Program-made: the position numbers and the translations under genes | The notes under the pieces: generated by a model | Told to the model about the DNA's origin: nothing | Database searches by the model: none | Seen by the model: the letters and a program-made list of their open reading frames with translations, nothing else | NCBI GenBank assembly: GCA_949130495.1 | Contig: OX422219.1 | Coordinates: 267,887,111 to 267,951,110, forward strand | DNA from: Sambucus nigra | Taxonomy: Eukaryota > Streptophyta > Magnoliopsida > Dipsacales > Adoxaceae | Direction of reading: 5' to 3' | Length of the DNA: 64,000 nucleotides | In this document: positions 1-10,737 of the stretch, in pieces | Layout: each line of letters opens with the position of its first letter | How positions within the stretch are numbered: position 1 is the first letter of the stretch

Positions 1-614
1 TACATAACAGAATTTCGTCCCAAAATTTGAAAAATAAATCATAACTGGTAAGGACAACTTTGTGTATTAATCTCACATCTCATGTAATATCTGTTGTATC
101 GCCTATACACTACATTACTGAATACCCCCACTAATGTTATACTCCAAGCCTTACCATTTAGGTTCAACTATCTCGAGTTAAACTTTATCAAATCCTTCCT
201 ATACCATCCTTGTGGAAAATTTTGAGCATTAACGGTCCTAAATCATCAAACAACTAAATCCTAAAGTCACAACTTCTGCTTTCATTAACCTCAAGAATAC
301 CTATTATGTCACAATTATGGAAAATACTACAATCTAACCATCCAGGGCGCCCATACACCCTATGTGTGTACATTTCGTAATATGATCTAAATTAATGTGA
401 TTCCTCTATAAGGTTACCCTTAATTAACTCGCTACTTATAAAATAATCTGCATCACCATGATTTCCACATTCACATTTGGCGACTCCATTAGCCTCAAAT
501 CACGCTATAACTCATAACTCTCTGTTTAATATATATATATATATATAAAATAGCAAAGGTCATTAACTCATATCCTAAAGACCCATATTACTTCGACTTC
601 CAACGTTTGTTAGT

Positions 615-671
615 TTCATGCGTGGGGTGTCTCGCAAAGCAAAATCGAAATAAGGAACCCCTCCGATACAC
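615..671 (-). repeat. Conserved 57-bp block, copy in element E
   Basis: On the minus strand this reads GTGTATCGGAGGGGTTCC, then an AT-rich core, then GAGACACCCCACGCATGAA. The same block, in the same sense relative to the host element, occurs at 27138-27193, 27565-27621, 27766-27822, 34008-34063 and 47201-47256. Here it lies about 350 bases downstream of the primer site. Confidence 0.75.
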
Positions 672-1013
672 TACTAGATAAAATAGTCAGTCATCGAAAC
701 TCCTCAAGTACTCTTCTATAGTATATAACTTCCCAACATGTTTTATCTATTTATATAAAAGTCTCCTTTTCACTCTCTTGTCAAACACAATACGCTGGCT
801 ATAACGGTCAATCTTGGTCTTATATACAACAAGTCAATCCATGTCGATAATCACCTTATACTAGGACATGTCTAAAACAAATAAATCCCGAAAACGTTTT
901 TGTCTATAGTTTCATAGAAATGCAACAATCCTAATGATAGGGCTCTACATCAAAGAACGATTAGCTAAAATCATAGTAAGTCGTACAGACACTAAAGGAC
1001 ACTAGAACCTGAT

Positions 1014-1025
1014 GCTCTGATACGA
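1014..1025 (-). other. Primer binding site of element E
   Basis: On the minus strand the LTR end is followed after two bases by TCGTATCAGAGC. This differs by one base from TGGTATCAGAGC, the usual plant site for priming by initiator tRNA-Met. It fixes the orientation of the element and the inner edge of its 5' LTR. Confidence 0.8.
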
Positions 1026-1825
1026 CCTATAACACCCCGCCTAATTAAATATCGGGTGATCAGTCCCATACCCAATTAAATCATAATATACAGTTGGTTC
1101 ATTCTTAGCATCATTGTCAAAAACATTTTCCTATCACCTAATACTCAATTAAGACGGTGTTAAAAACTTTCCAATAATAAATTCATTTTACCATTTCGAA
1201 CAATTGTACACAGTCCATTACACAACAACAATAAACTGAATAGATATCACAATAGAATTTAAATGCAACTGGAATAATCTTTCTAGAAAATATATTTTAA
1301 TATATAAATCCCAAAAATAGTAAATGTAACACAATGACACGAGTATAAAATCCTGACTCAGATATAAGAGAAATATCTAAAATCCTCTTGGGCGACATGC
1401 CCTAAATGAAATATCACTACAGGGTATGAATCAAATAAATGAAGGTGTCTAAACAATTTTTCATAGCTTCATAGCACATCAACCATCATAATCCTTTAGA
1501 GCTGGTGTCCCTGCGGTTGGACACCTGATATAGAAGATACAAGAGAGAAAAGAGAATATGCAGGGAAACGGGTCAGAGCCCGATGTAAAAATAGTTTTTA
1601 AAACAACAAGTGAAAAATTGCAATATTTATCACTTATAATATACATGTTAGATTATCGGACTATCTCTTGATATTCTCACATCTCATCTAGAGTTCACAC
1701 CTAATGAGCCTCTAAACCATTCTAGTTATAGTTCCCACGCTAACTAGATTAATCCACAGTATCCGTTCACATTAACCCAATTCATTCCCACGTATTAATC
1801 TCATAATAGATATAATGGTGTTATA

Positions 1826-1828
<3 letters not shown>

Positions 1829-1869
<41 letters not shown>
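1829..1869. repeat. (AT)n microsatellite
   Basis: About 20 uninterrupted AT units inside the LTR of element E. Confidence 0.95.
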
Positions 1870-1874
<5 letters not shown>

Positions 1875-2002
1875 TTAGATTCAATATGGATAAGTCCCTT
1901 ATTAATTCAATTCAATTAAGTGTTCTCATACTTAACTATGTTACATTTCTACTTTAGCCAAATAGTAGATATCATCACACGTATATATATCCATTCAATA
2001 TA

Positions 2003-2006
<4 letters not shown>

Positions 2007-2047
<41 letters not shown>
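2007..2047. repeat. (AT)n microsatellite
   Basis: About 20 AT units, a second array in the same LTR. An AT array also occurs in the related LTR near 28480. Confidence 0.95.
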
Positions 2048-2048
<1 letters not shown>

Positions 2049-4118
2049 TGCACCCCGAGGCACAGCTGCGGTGTTGCATTACTATGCTACTTGTCCCAAT
2101 ACATCTCGTCACTGTATAGGGAACTATAGGTTCGGTAAAGATCCCTCGAGCCACAAATATCAACTCACAAATATTGGAGGCGAACATCGTCCTATGCCTT
2201 TGGGCTAAGCACATACCTACGCACCCAAATGTCCGTTCTATACCATTGTTCTCACTAATGGTAATCGACATAAGTCCTATGTTCTCGAGCGACAAGTCGT
2301 AAGTCCCATATATTCATCAGGATAAGACTGCCCTCACACGTATACCTCCTATCGATATCAAGTAAGCTAGGTATATCATACACACAAATTATCAATCAAT
2401 CAAATAGGCATTATCATCTACATATATAAAATTAGGTACTTACACTACGTATATCATACTAGGAATTCATCCTTTCACAAGTACCCGTCGTATTTATTGA
2501 ATACCCCCTACATTTGTAATCATTATTATCATCATTTTTTTTATGTAGTTATCACTCACATAATATTTTATCTGACCCAAGTACACATAAATATATCATC
2601 AATATTACCCTTATTTGATATAATAATTATTCACCTCAAAATCGTAATATAATTGTGGACATATCTCTCACAATAATTTAATCCTCAAATCCAAATAATT
2701 TTCCAATATTAACCCAAGTCTCTCGCTCCTTATTAATGTGCCAAAAGTAATAAAATCTCACCATGGGCTAAATTACCATTTTCCAATTATTTTGTTTTCG
2801 ATAAAGGTACGTTCTGTGAGAAATATCAAATTACAATTTTGAGGCTTTTGTGCTCCGATTTTGAAAAAACTTAAAACTATAAAGTTGTGAAAAAAGTGAT
2901 TTTATACAAAAAAATCCCGAGCACACTGCCAATTTCCTCTTAAAACAGTCCTAAAATTATCATACAATGTTCATCCTTTTCAACAACTTTTTTCATGCGT
3001 TTTATCCATTTTCTTTCTCATCAAAACCAACACAAATCAATCCAAAACTTCTCCTAACTAATCTCGATTGATATAGTATGATATATGATCAGTTTCTAAT
3101 AATCAAACCAACTAAAATCATCAAATAGTTTGGATTAAATCCTATTATTCCCAGATTTCGCATGGGTTCGTATTTTTCCAAAAATCATATTAACTCAGAC
3201 TTCTTCTATCATTTGAAACCCAAAATCCATGGATTAAATCATTTAAATAGAAAGAGATTTATTCTATCTAATTTTCATATAAATAACAAATTCCAAAAAC
3301 TCTATAGTTCATTATTAAATAATACATGTTCATACTTCTTACTTAACCCATTTAGCATGGATATTGTAAGCAATAAAAATAAAGCAAGAATTACACTTGC
3401 CTTAATTATGTAAGTTTGAACCTTTGGTGATGATGGTGTAGAATCCTTGCCTCATTTGTTGGTGACTTTCCGGTGGTGGTGTAGGTGGTTAATCCCCTTT
3501 GGCTTGCCCTAAAAATTCTCTCCTCCTTCCTAACCAACCTCTTCCCCTCCCAAGAAACTTTTCACTTTCTCTCACACTAAGACCTCTCAAGTGTTTTGTG
3601 ATAAAATGAAATGAACCTAACTTCATCTAATCCATCACCTTTATAATAAGACAAATACCGAAATTTCTATTCATCTCCCAATTAAAATGACTAAAATGCC
3701 CCTTCGAGGCGTCTTTTCATCTCCAAAGTGACCCGAGACCCAAATACAGCACCCGAGTATACTTTTCTGACTATTTAGACCCTTCCGGATGGAACAGCGC
3801 ACTCAAAACGACCATAAGGTTGATATAAAATAATGTTTCATTTTTATTTATTTAAATTAGTCCTGACACGTCCCATACCGCATCCCGACTTAAGTTTCAT
3901 AATTACCATATTAGGAACTCACGGCAATATAAATAACATCATATTCATATATTACTTAAATATAACTAAGTAATATTCAGAATCATATATTTCAATATCC
4001 ACAAGTAATATAAAATCCGAATTAATCCTAATTATTTAATTTAAAACTAATTCCAATTAATCCCATTAACTTTTCATTTAACTCATTTGAAAAGTCATTA
4101 AAATTACGGGGTATTACA

Positions 4119-4618
4119 CCAGCGTGCCCGGACTCACCAGCCTCCCTACTCTACCATGAGATGGGTGACCACTTTGGAGTACGAGCACCTTTGTATGCTC
4201 GGACTTCATCTTCGTTCGATTATTAGGAAGCGAGTTTTTATGGTTTCTGCGTTCCTTGAGTTATCCATTCCTCATTGGATGATAGGTAGGGGATGCTGTC
4301 CCTTATTTGAGGATTATGGTGTGGTCTATCCTGACCTTGTCAGAGAGTTCTTTTAGCATGCAATCCACACTCCTGTAGGGATTCAGTCTACCATTTGTGG
4401 CGCTTCTCTTCTTGTCACTATTGATCTGATAGTCGAGATGCTATAGATTCCACGCATCCCTATCACTATTTTTCCCTTTATGGGTGATAATAGTCCATAA
4501 TCTGAGGAGATTCTACACCACTATTTCTAGGAGATCCCTACGGTCGGCTCTACTATGTATCATCATCAACTTTACACGACCTTGTGCATTCTTAATAGGT
4601 TTGTGTCATCATCGATCT
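4119..4618 (+). pseudogene. SIRE-A env-like gene, upstream part
   Basis: Remains of the gene that SIRE-type copia elements carry between pol and the 3' LTR, variously called env-like or 'putative plant transposon protein'. Its function is not established. The longest open piece (4156-4356) contains LFEDYGVVYPDLVREFF and is followed, across stops, by ICGASLLVTIDLIVEML. These line up with LFNLTDPIYLGLIREYFFGM and the ITHESIAHLVGLP region of the copy at 57745-58693. The gene is cut on the left by the LTR of element E at 4118 and on the right by the element at 4619. It continues at 10738. Several in-frame stops show it is dead. Confidence 0.6.
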
Positions 4619-5188
4619 TGTAAGAGAGTAGTCTAATTTTGGGGAAATACTCGATTTTAGCACGTGTTTGACTTGAGCAACTTCGGTTGCGCCTACGTAT
4701 CCGTTATGCTCGGAATCAAAGTCAGCGTAGTTCGTGGGTTCGTACTATTCGCCGGAAAACTCATTGTGGTGGTTTTTCGGAGAGATGGGAGGTGTTGCCA
4801 CTCTTCTCAAAGAACTCATCTCAAAACTCTCTCTAAAACCTCATAAGATAAGAAAATCACCCTCCTCTTCCAAGAAGATCTCTCTCAAATGTATGGGGGG
4901 TGGGGCTTATTTATAGCAAAAACCAACCCAAGTGGGTCGCCACATGTCAATTAACTCGTGGTGACACATGTCCTATTTTAAGTGGCATGTGTCCCATAAC
5001 ATATGTTAAAACTCTCAATACTAGAATATTGTCTAGTTAATACGTAAATAATACACAAATACGCGTGATATGTCCGACGCGCATAATAATACATCATTCG
5101 CATAAACACATGGACTTTTGTCAATATTAATCAACTCTAATCTCATTTAATAATTTAATGAGAGGCTTATCATTAAGCCCCTCCTACA
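4619..5188 (-). repeat. 3' LTR of the 6.1 kb element
   Basis: Starts with TGTAGGAGGGGC and ends with CTCTTACA when read on the minus strand. It matches 10168-10737 without any difference that I could see. The 60-residue reading frames in both copies are small coincidental frames in LTR DNA. Confidence 0.93.
4906..4916 (-). promoter_or_regulatory. TATA box in 3' LTR
   Basis: CTATAAATAAG on the minus strand, followed by a GC-richer stretch, is the best TATA-type promoter in this LTR. The identical box in the 5' LTR (10455-10465) would drive transcription of the element. Confidence 0.6.
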
Positions 5189-5203
5189 TTTGCCCCCTCG
5201 TAC
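5189..5203 (-). other. Polypurine tract of the 6.1 kb element
   Basis: ACGAGGGGGCAAA on the minus strand directly abuts the 3' LTR start TGTAGG, the position expected for the primer of plus-strand DNA synthesis. Confidence 0.75.
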
Positions 5204-5868
5204 ATATAGTTGATATATTGATACATGTCTGAAATATATCGACTGTATGTACGAAATAACTTTAGTCAATTTTCATATGTTCGATCCATGTGTGGATCGT
5301 GGGTAATAATCTCATATCTCATTTCATCTTAATGATGTACTTTTACCTCATATATCACATTTTATGATATAATGCAATCTCATATTTCATATCTCAGTTA
5401 TATGATATACATCAATTTTATATCTCATATCTTAAATCCCATTTTGCAGCTTTGATCTCATAGGTTATTCCGAAGGACCTCGTTTATCATTATTTTCATA
5501 TGAATGATATACACCGAGTGTTGCCCCCATTCCTATTTAAATGATCATGCATCCACATTTTTATTGCGATTGTTTGTAACTCTGCTTTGGTAAAGAGTAA
5601 TATCATGAACACATAATAACTACCTTAGCATTCTCTTTCGTCATTCTCAACCAAGCTTGGTGAAAGTATTTATTATGGTTTACATAATAACTACTTAGTT
5701 GTTCTCAAGTTTGGTGAAAGTATTATTATGGTTTACATAATAACTACTTCATTGTTCTCGATTAATCTTTTAGTGTATGCACATGTTTTTGATTTATTTC
5801 ATTCTCGATGAGGTTTCTTGTGCGTGTACATAATATTGACTTGCTCAAATTACCACTTTTTAATGTAT
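5204..5868 (-). other. 3' untranslated spacer of the 6.1 kb element
   Basis: Non-coding. It contains several 'ATCTCATAT' repeats (about 5300-5440), a second TGCCCCC word at 5522, and three imperfect copies of a 'GTTTACATAATAACTAC' sentence between about 5600 and 5760. Confidence 0.5.
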
Positions 5869-6912
5869 TTCGCAAACTCACACCTACGAAGTGACTTTAA
5901 TGGTGAGAACACACTTGTCAAGGTTTTTCGTAAACTCCACCGTTACGGGTGACTAAACAATGAAAAACACATTTGTTAAGGTTTTTCACAAACTCCACCG
6001 TTACAGGTGACTTAATCAATGAAAACACACTTGTTAAGGTTTTTCGCAAACTCCACCGTTAGAGGTGACTTAACAATGAAAACACGCTTGTTAAGATTTT
6101 TCATAAACTCCACCTATAACGGTGACTTAACAACGAAAACGCTTGTTAAGATTTTTCAACAACTCCACCTATAACGGTGACTTAACAACGAAAACGTTTG
6201 TTAAGATTTTTTATATAATTTCCACCTTATAACGGTGACTTAACAACGAAAACTCTTGTTAAGATTTTTATATAATCTCCACCTTATAACGGTGACTTAA
6301 CAACGAAAACGCTTGTTAAGATTTTTATATAATCTCCACCTTATAACGGTGACTTAACAACGAAAACGCTTGTTAAGATTTTTATATAATCTCCACCTTA
6401 TAACGGTGACTTAACAACGAAAACGCTTGTTAAGATTTTTATATATAGTCTCCACCTTATAACGGTGACTTAACAACGAAAACGCTTGTTAAGATTTTTC
6501 AACAACTCCACCTATAACGGTGACTTAACAACGAAAACGCTTGTTAAGATTTTTATATAATCTCCACCTTATAACGGTGACTTAACAACGAAAACGCTTG
6601 TTAAGATTTTTATATAATCTCCACCTTATAACGGTGACTTTAACAACGAAAACGCTTGTTAAGATTTTTATATATATAATCTCCACCTTATAACGGTGAC
6701 TTAACAACGAAAACGTTTGTTAAGATTTTTATATAATCTCCACCTTATAACGGTGACTTAACAACGAAAACGCTTGTTAAGATTTTTATAAAACTTCACC
6801 AATAACGGTGACACCCATAACGGTGACTTAACAATGAAAACACTTGTTAAGATTTTCATAAACTCCACCTATAACGGTGACTTAACAACGAAAACGTTTG
6901 TTAAGATTCTTT
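5869..6912. repeat. 57-bp minisatellite with conserved hairpin
   Basis: About 18 tandem copies of a 57-bp unit (range about 53-64). The sixth to sixteenth copies are nearly uniform; the first few and the last two are diverged. Each unit holds CTTAACAA, nine bases, then TTGTTAAG, a perfect 8-bp inverted repeat, plus a 'CCACCTTATAACGGTGAC' segment. Length variation is mostly in a TTTTTATATA stretch. In element orientation the array lies in the 3' untranslated part, 0.7-1.7 kb from the 3' LTR. That is where Ogre/Tat elements are known to carry tandem repeats. Confidence 0.93.
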
Positions 6913-7327
6913 TGTAAACTCATTCTTCTGTATCTCTTTTCAGGACAGGATCCCGTACCTGACAAACTGAGCGTGGTCCTTCGTCTGTTTGCTTCCATGA
7001 CCAACTTCTTCGGACGAGTTAAGTCATAACGATCGTGGTTCAGCTAGCAACAATTTTGATACACCTTTATAGAAGACTTATCTCAATGCTCACAAAGTTC
7101 TTGTAATATGATGTCATATATGAAGGATGACTATGACTTTGTCGATTTCTGAGTGACAACTAATTAACCCGTTTAAACTCTTTGCAAAAGAAGCTGAAGA
7201 AACTTTTGTAATGGCTTGCTTGGATGTTACTATACTCTGAAGGTTCATCAATCTAACCTTGTCGCGGTTGATGTCGAAGAAGCTTTAGACTACAAGCTAC
7301 GTTACATCATAATATCCATCTGCCCCC

Positions 7328-7373
7328 TTTATTTTATTTTATTTTATCTCAAGATAAAATAAAATAAAATAAA
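7328..7373. repeat. Perfect AT-rich palindrome
   Basis: Two 21-base arms built of TTTTA units with a 4-base loop (TCAA). It is preceded at 7321 by TGCCCCC, so on the minus strand the arm runs into a GGGGGCA purine tract resembling the true polypurine tract. Confidence 0.9.
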
Positions 7374-7604
7374 TTATATATATCATTTACAATTCCCACC
7401 CGAAAAAGAATGAAATCAACCTAATTATTACATTTCATGGGGTGTATCTCAAACTGTCATGTCTTTGAACAATGACTTGATATTTGTGTCGCTCAATATC
7501 AGCTCATTCAGAAGCCTCTGCAAAATAATATCTTTCTGACACCATAATATAATATTACAAATAGTTAGTAAAACTCAGAAAATATCGAAGTACAATTCTC
7601 ATCA

Positions 7605-7664
7605 TGCCCCCTTTATTTTATTTTATTTGATGTAATAAAATAAAAGTTAAATAAAGTCCGGGGG
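7605..7664. repeat. Second AT-rich inverted repeat with purine tract
   Basis: Begins GCCCCCTTTATTTTATTTTA and ends AAATAAAGTCCGGGGG, so the outer arms pair imperfectly over more than 10 bases. It shares its start with the palindrome at 7321-7373, which suggests a local duplication about 285 bases apart. Confidence 0.75.
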
Positions 7665-8589
7665 AATTTGTGTAATGAATCGTAACCACCCATACTTGTA
7701 GGTGTATCATGCACAATTTTAATGTTGTTTGAGTACACGACATATTAAACTCGAGAGTGTATAATATCAATGTTAACCATGAGTTGTAACATACTCAACA
7801 CTTTCATAGATGATTCATAATTTATGAAATAAACATAAAATAACATTTGCAAATTTTTTTCTATGAAATATTAAATAATATTTCATCATGCTCCCTCTGA
7901 GTCGTTTTTACTTTTACATAATAGCAGCTAGAAATATCTTGCCATGAATCATAATATTCTTATTGTAGGCACAAAATACTGTGACACATTAACAGACTCG
8001 AGCCTCCATCGCTTTAAAGTTTCTCAAAAGCTCTCAATTTTTCATAAAATCTGTTATTTTATCCTTAGCATCCACCAAGACTATCATAAAATCTGTCTAA
8101 ATTTTTTTTTTTTATTATCTAGAATAAAAAAAATATTTGATTATCCATATACGATCCAATAATCTTGCACTTTATTAAACGAATCAGTCAAATAAAATAT
8201 TTAACCTTTGCCCTTTATAATAAATGGCCAGTCTCAAAAACCCAAAAAACGATTCAACCGCATGCACCTACTCACGTGTAGTCCCATCAAGAGACTTGTG
8301 TTTGTACTATTAACCAACTGGTATAAAATTTATAGCCACAAATCTATTTAGTACCCAAAAAATCTTGATATCTAGTCGTTATCCCAAAAACATTAAATGT
8401 TCCTGACACTCATGAGCACCATTCGCTTTTCAGAAAACATTTTTGGCTAAATTAGATAGTTTTAAATATTATATAACCAACGAATAAGGTACAACGGAGT
8501 TTTTGAAATTGAATGTGAAACCACATGGTCAGATTCCGTAGCTCATTTGGAATTATCCGAAGGAACTGCTCGTTCCGAATCGTTGCAGC
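7665..8589 (-). other. Non-coding interior of the 6.1 kb element
   Basis: AT-rich. The reading frames of up to 72 codons here lack any recognisable domain or compositional bias of a gene. I see nothing else of note. Confidence 0.5.
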
Positions 8590-9250
8590 AAAGGTTAGCT
8601 GATTTTCATATCCATGGTGGTTCGGATGCGACCAAGTCAGGTCGGTTTTCTTATCTCAGTCCCCTCGTGGGTTCCTCAGGTATCAGATCACTTATGATTT
8701 CAAACTCCTAAGGTTCATCCAAGTTCCATCGCTCCCGTGTTTTGTCGGATCTGCACTTACACACGAAGACGAGGTTCATCGGAGCAAAGCCCCGTCAGTT
8801 TCTGACCGAGGTTTGTCGGATTTGTGAGCTCCCACGAAGTTTTTTTTTCGTTTTTCAAGCTCCCACGGGTTCGTCATTTTCAAGCTTCCACGGAGATTCA
8901 TCACATTTCAAGATTCAACGGTGTTTTTTCTATGGAGTTTCACCGGATTTCAAGCTCCCACAGTTTATGGAGGTTCATCGGGGGGAAAAAAAAAAGTTAT
9001 GTGACTTATGTCACTTCTACCGAGGTGAGGTTCCTCGGAATAAGGGAAGTCTAATCTCTTAAGAACATAGGATATTCAGAAGAAAAAAAAAACGTTCACT
9101 GTATTTTGAGTTTCCTCGAACGAGTTTCCTCGATTAATTACTAACGTTCACTCCGAGCTTCATCGGGAAGGGATTCATCAAAGCAAAGCCCAGTTGACTT
9201 TTTGTCGAGATGAGGTTATGCTCTTCGTGTTTCCGAAACAACTATTGTGT
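8590..9250. repeat. Region of short dispersed repeats, GGTTCATCGG type
   Basis: A relatively GC-rich stretch in which two short words alternate irregularly: GGTTCATCGG (variants GGTTCCTCGG, GTTTCACCGG, GAGTTTCCTCGA) and CAAGCTCCCACGG (variants GAGCTCCCACGAAG, CAAGCTTCCACGG). The two are often directly joined by 'TTTGTCGGATTT'-like spacers. Overlapping reading frames of 76 and 106 codons here are by-products of this pattern. Confidence 0.65.
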
Positions 9251-10148
9251 GGGTATTCTTTTTTTTTTAAGATTCGTTGAGCATGTATCTCAAGGGCTAC
9301 TATTTCTGAAAGCACACGCTAATAGCCAAAGCTTTTGGCTGCTGTACTGAAATCATAAAGGGTTGTCCCATCTTTTCTAATCAATCGCTGACAGTTACCC
9401 ACTACCCACTACCCACTTGATTTTGTCAGACAAGTATACTCTATACCTTGACAATAGCTGTAGAATGACTTGCACGCAATAGCCTGGCGTTAATATTTTG
9501 TCAGCTACCAAGATATTTATGTGATGGATATACCATTCTGCTAATATTTTAATAGAAGCTCTACCATCAAGTAGCCCAACTAATTAATGTGGACAGTACA
9601 TTTGTACGAAATCTGTAAATTGAGACAGTTTAGCTAACATTTTCACCCATTAACAGTCTGGAACCTATCAATCAACTTATCAATCAGTAGGTATATATAT
9701 ACCCAGCTGAGATTATATATATTTGAAGCTTTTTTTATTTTTATTTTTTTTTTCACCCCGAGATATCAGCATAGTTCTAAATCTGAAATGATTTATACCC
9801 AGCTCTTTGAAACATTCATAGTTCTATTAGTTCTATGTAAACTTAAAATATATATAATCTCAGATAAAGATATAACTGTCAAACGATTTTTTTTGTTCTA
9901 TTGTCAAGGGCATCTGTTTGTTTTAGATAGACATCATAACTAACGCTCCTATGTAAAATATCATGGAATTTTGATGCAAGGCATGAAATATTATAAGTAC
10001 GAAAATCATATACTTATCTGAGATGAAGTTGCATATTTTTTTTCCATAAATCTTTGAGAAGAAGTTGTCTTGTCAACCTCTTTTCTCCATCTTTGTCCAC
10101 TTTTCCGAGTGCGAACGAGGCGTTACATAATGAAAATCACGAATACCT
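9251..10148 (-). other. 5' leader of the 6.1 kb element
   Basis: Lies just downstream of the primer site in element orientation, where gag would start in an autonomous relative. Only a very short frame opens on the minus strand near 10091. AT-rich with several A/T homopolymer runs; no gene seen. Confidence 0.5.
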
Positions 10149-10167
10149 CCCCAGCAGAGTCGCCAAA
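10149..10167 (-). other. Primer binding site of the 6.1 kb element
   Basis: TTTGGCGACTCTGCTGGGG on the minus strand, immediately inside the 5' LTR. The sequence type is known from Ogre/Tat gypsy elements, where it pairs with a tRNA 3' end (reported as tRNA-Arg for Ogre). The tRNA identity here is not verified. Confidence 0.8.
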
Positions 10168-10737
10168 TGTAAGAGAGTAGTCTAATTTTGGGGAAATACT
10201 CGATTTTAGCACGTGTTTGACTTGAGCAACTTCGGTTGCGCCTACGTATCCGTTATGCTCGGAATCAAAGTCAGCGTAGTTCGTGGGTTCGTACTATTCG
10301 CCGGAAAACTCATTGTGGTGGTTTTTCGGAGAGATGGGAGGTGTTGCCACTCTTCTCAAAGAACTCATCTCAAAACTCTCTCTAAAACCTCATAAGATAA
10401 GAAAATCACCCTCCTCTTCCAAGAAGATCTCTCTCAAATGTATGGGGGGTGGGGCTTATTTATAGCAAAAACCAACCCAAGTGGGTCGCCACATGTCAAT
10501 TAACTCGTGGTGACACATGTCCTATTTTAAGTGGCATGTGTCCCATAACATATGTTAAAACTCTCAATACTAGAATATTGTCTAGTTAATACGTAAATAA
10601 TACACAAATACGCGTGATATGTCCGACGCGCATAATAATACATCATTCGCATAAACACATGGACTTTTGTCAATATTAATCAACTCTAATCTCATTTAAT
10701 AATTTAATGAGAGGCTTATCATTAAGCCCCTCCTACA
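10168..10737 (-). repeat. 5' LTR of the 6.1 kb element
   Basis: Identical by eye to 4619-5188. Contains the promoter TATA at 10455-10465 on the minus strand. Confidence 0.93.

Larger units (their letters stand above)
1..1027 (-). mobile_element. Gypsy element E, 5' internal region
   Basis: This is the beginning of the interior of a minus-strand Ty3/gypsy retrotransposon; the rest lies to the left of the window. It sits directly downstream (on the minus strand) of the LTR ending at 1028 and of a tRNA-Met-type primer site. No gag reading frame can be followed. The part seen is probably untranslated leader plus decayed gag. It contains a block at 615-671 that recurs in other gypsy copies of this window, and a short AT run near 531-548. 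Confidence 0.6.
1028..4118 (-). repeat. 5' LTR of gypsy element E
   Basis: The outer end reads TGTAATACCCCGTAATTTTA on the minus strand, almost the same start as the LTRs at 42825 and 49234. The inner end (GGGTGTTATA) abuts the primer site. At about 3.1 kb it is a long LTR of the tRNA-Met-primed gypsy type. It holds two long AT arrays and a segment near 1500-1590 (GGGTCAGAGCCCG and a GGTGTCC...GGACACC hairpin) that also occurs in the LTRs near 27300 and 63100. Its outer end lies inside the env-like gene of SIRE element A, so E inserted into A. No protein is encoded; small frames rich in Tyr-Ile here are translated AT repeats. Confidence 0.75.
4619..10737 (-). mobile_element. Recent non-autonomous Tat/Ogre-like LTR element
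   Basis: A complete 6.1 kb LTR element in minus orientation. Two 570-bp LTRs (TG...CA) that look identical base for base are flanked by a perfect 5-bp target duplication, GATCT (4614-4618 and 10738-10742). The primer site next to the right LTR reads TTTGGCGACTCTGCTGGGG on the minus strand, a type known from Ogre/Tat elements. A purine tract abuts the left LTR. The 5 kb interior has no gag, protease, RT or integrase in any frame, so it must have moved with proteins from another element. It carries a 57-bp minisatellite, two AT-rich palindromes and a region of short dispersed repeats. It interrupts the env-like gene of SIRE element A. Confidence 0.9.

Noticed and set aside
1975..2295. 106-codon minus-strand frame and similar Tyr-Ile-rich frames at 28340-28586 and 18301-18495
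   Set aside because: They are translations of AT microsatellites inside LTRs, with no domain and no conserved start.
4664..4916. Two overlapping 60-codon frames, repeated identically at 10213-10465
   Set aside because: They lie in the LTRs of the young element; identity reflects the LTR duplication, not a duplicated gene.
5869..6912. Possible CRISPR-like array
   Set aside because: The units are contiguous and vary only by drift; there are no unique spacers, and the setting is a plant retrotransposon.
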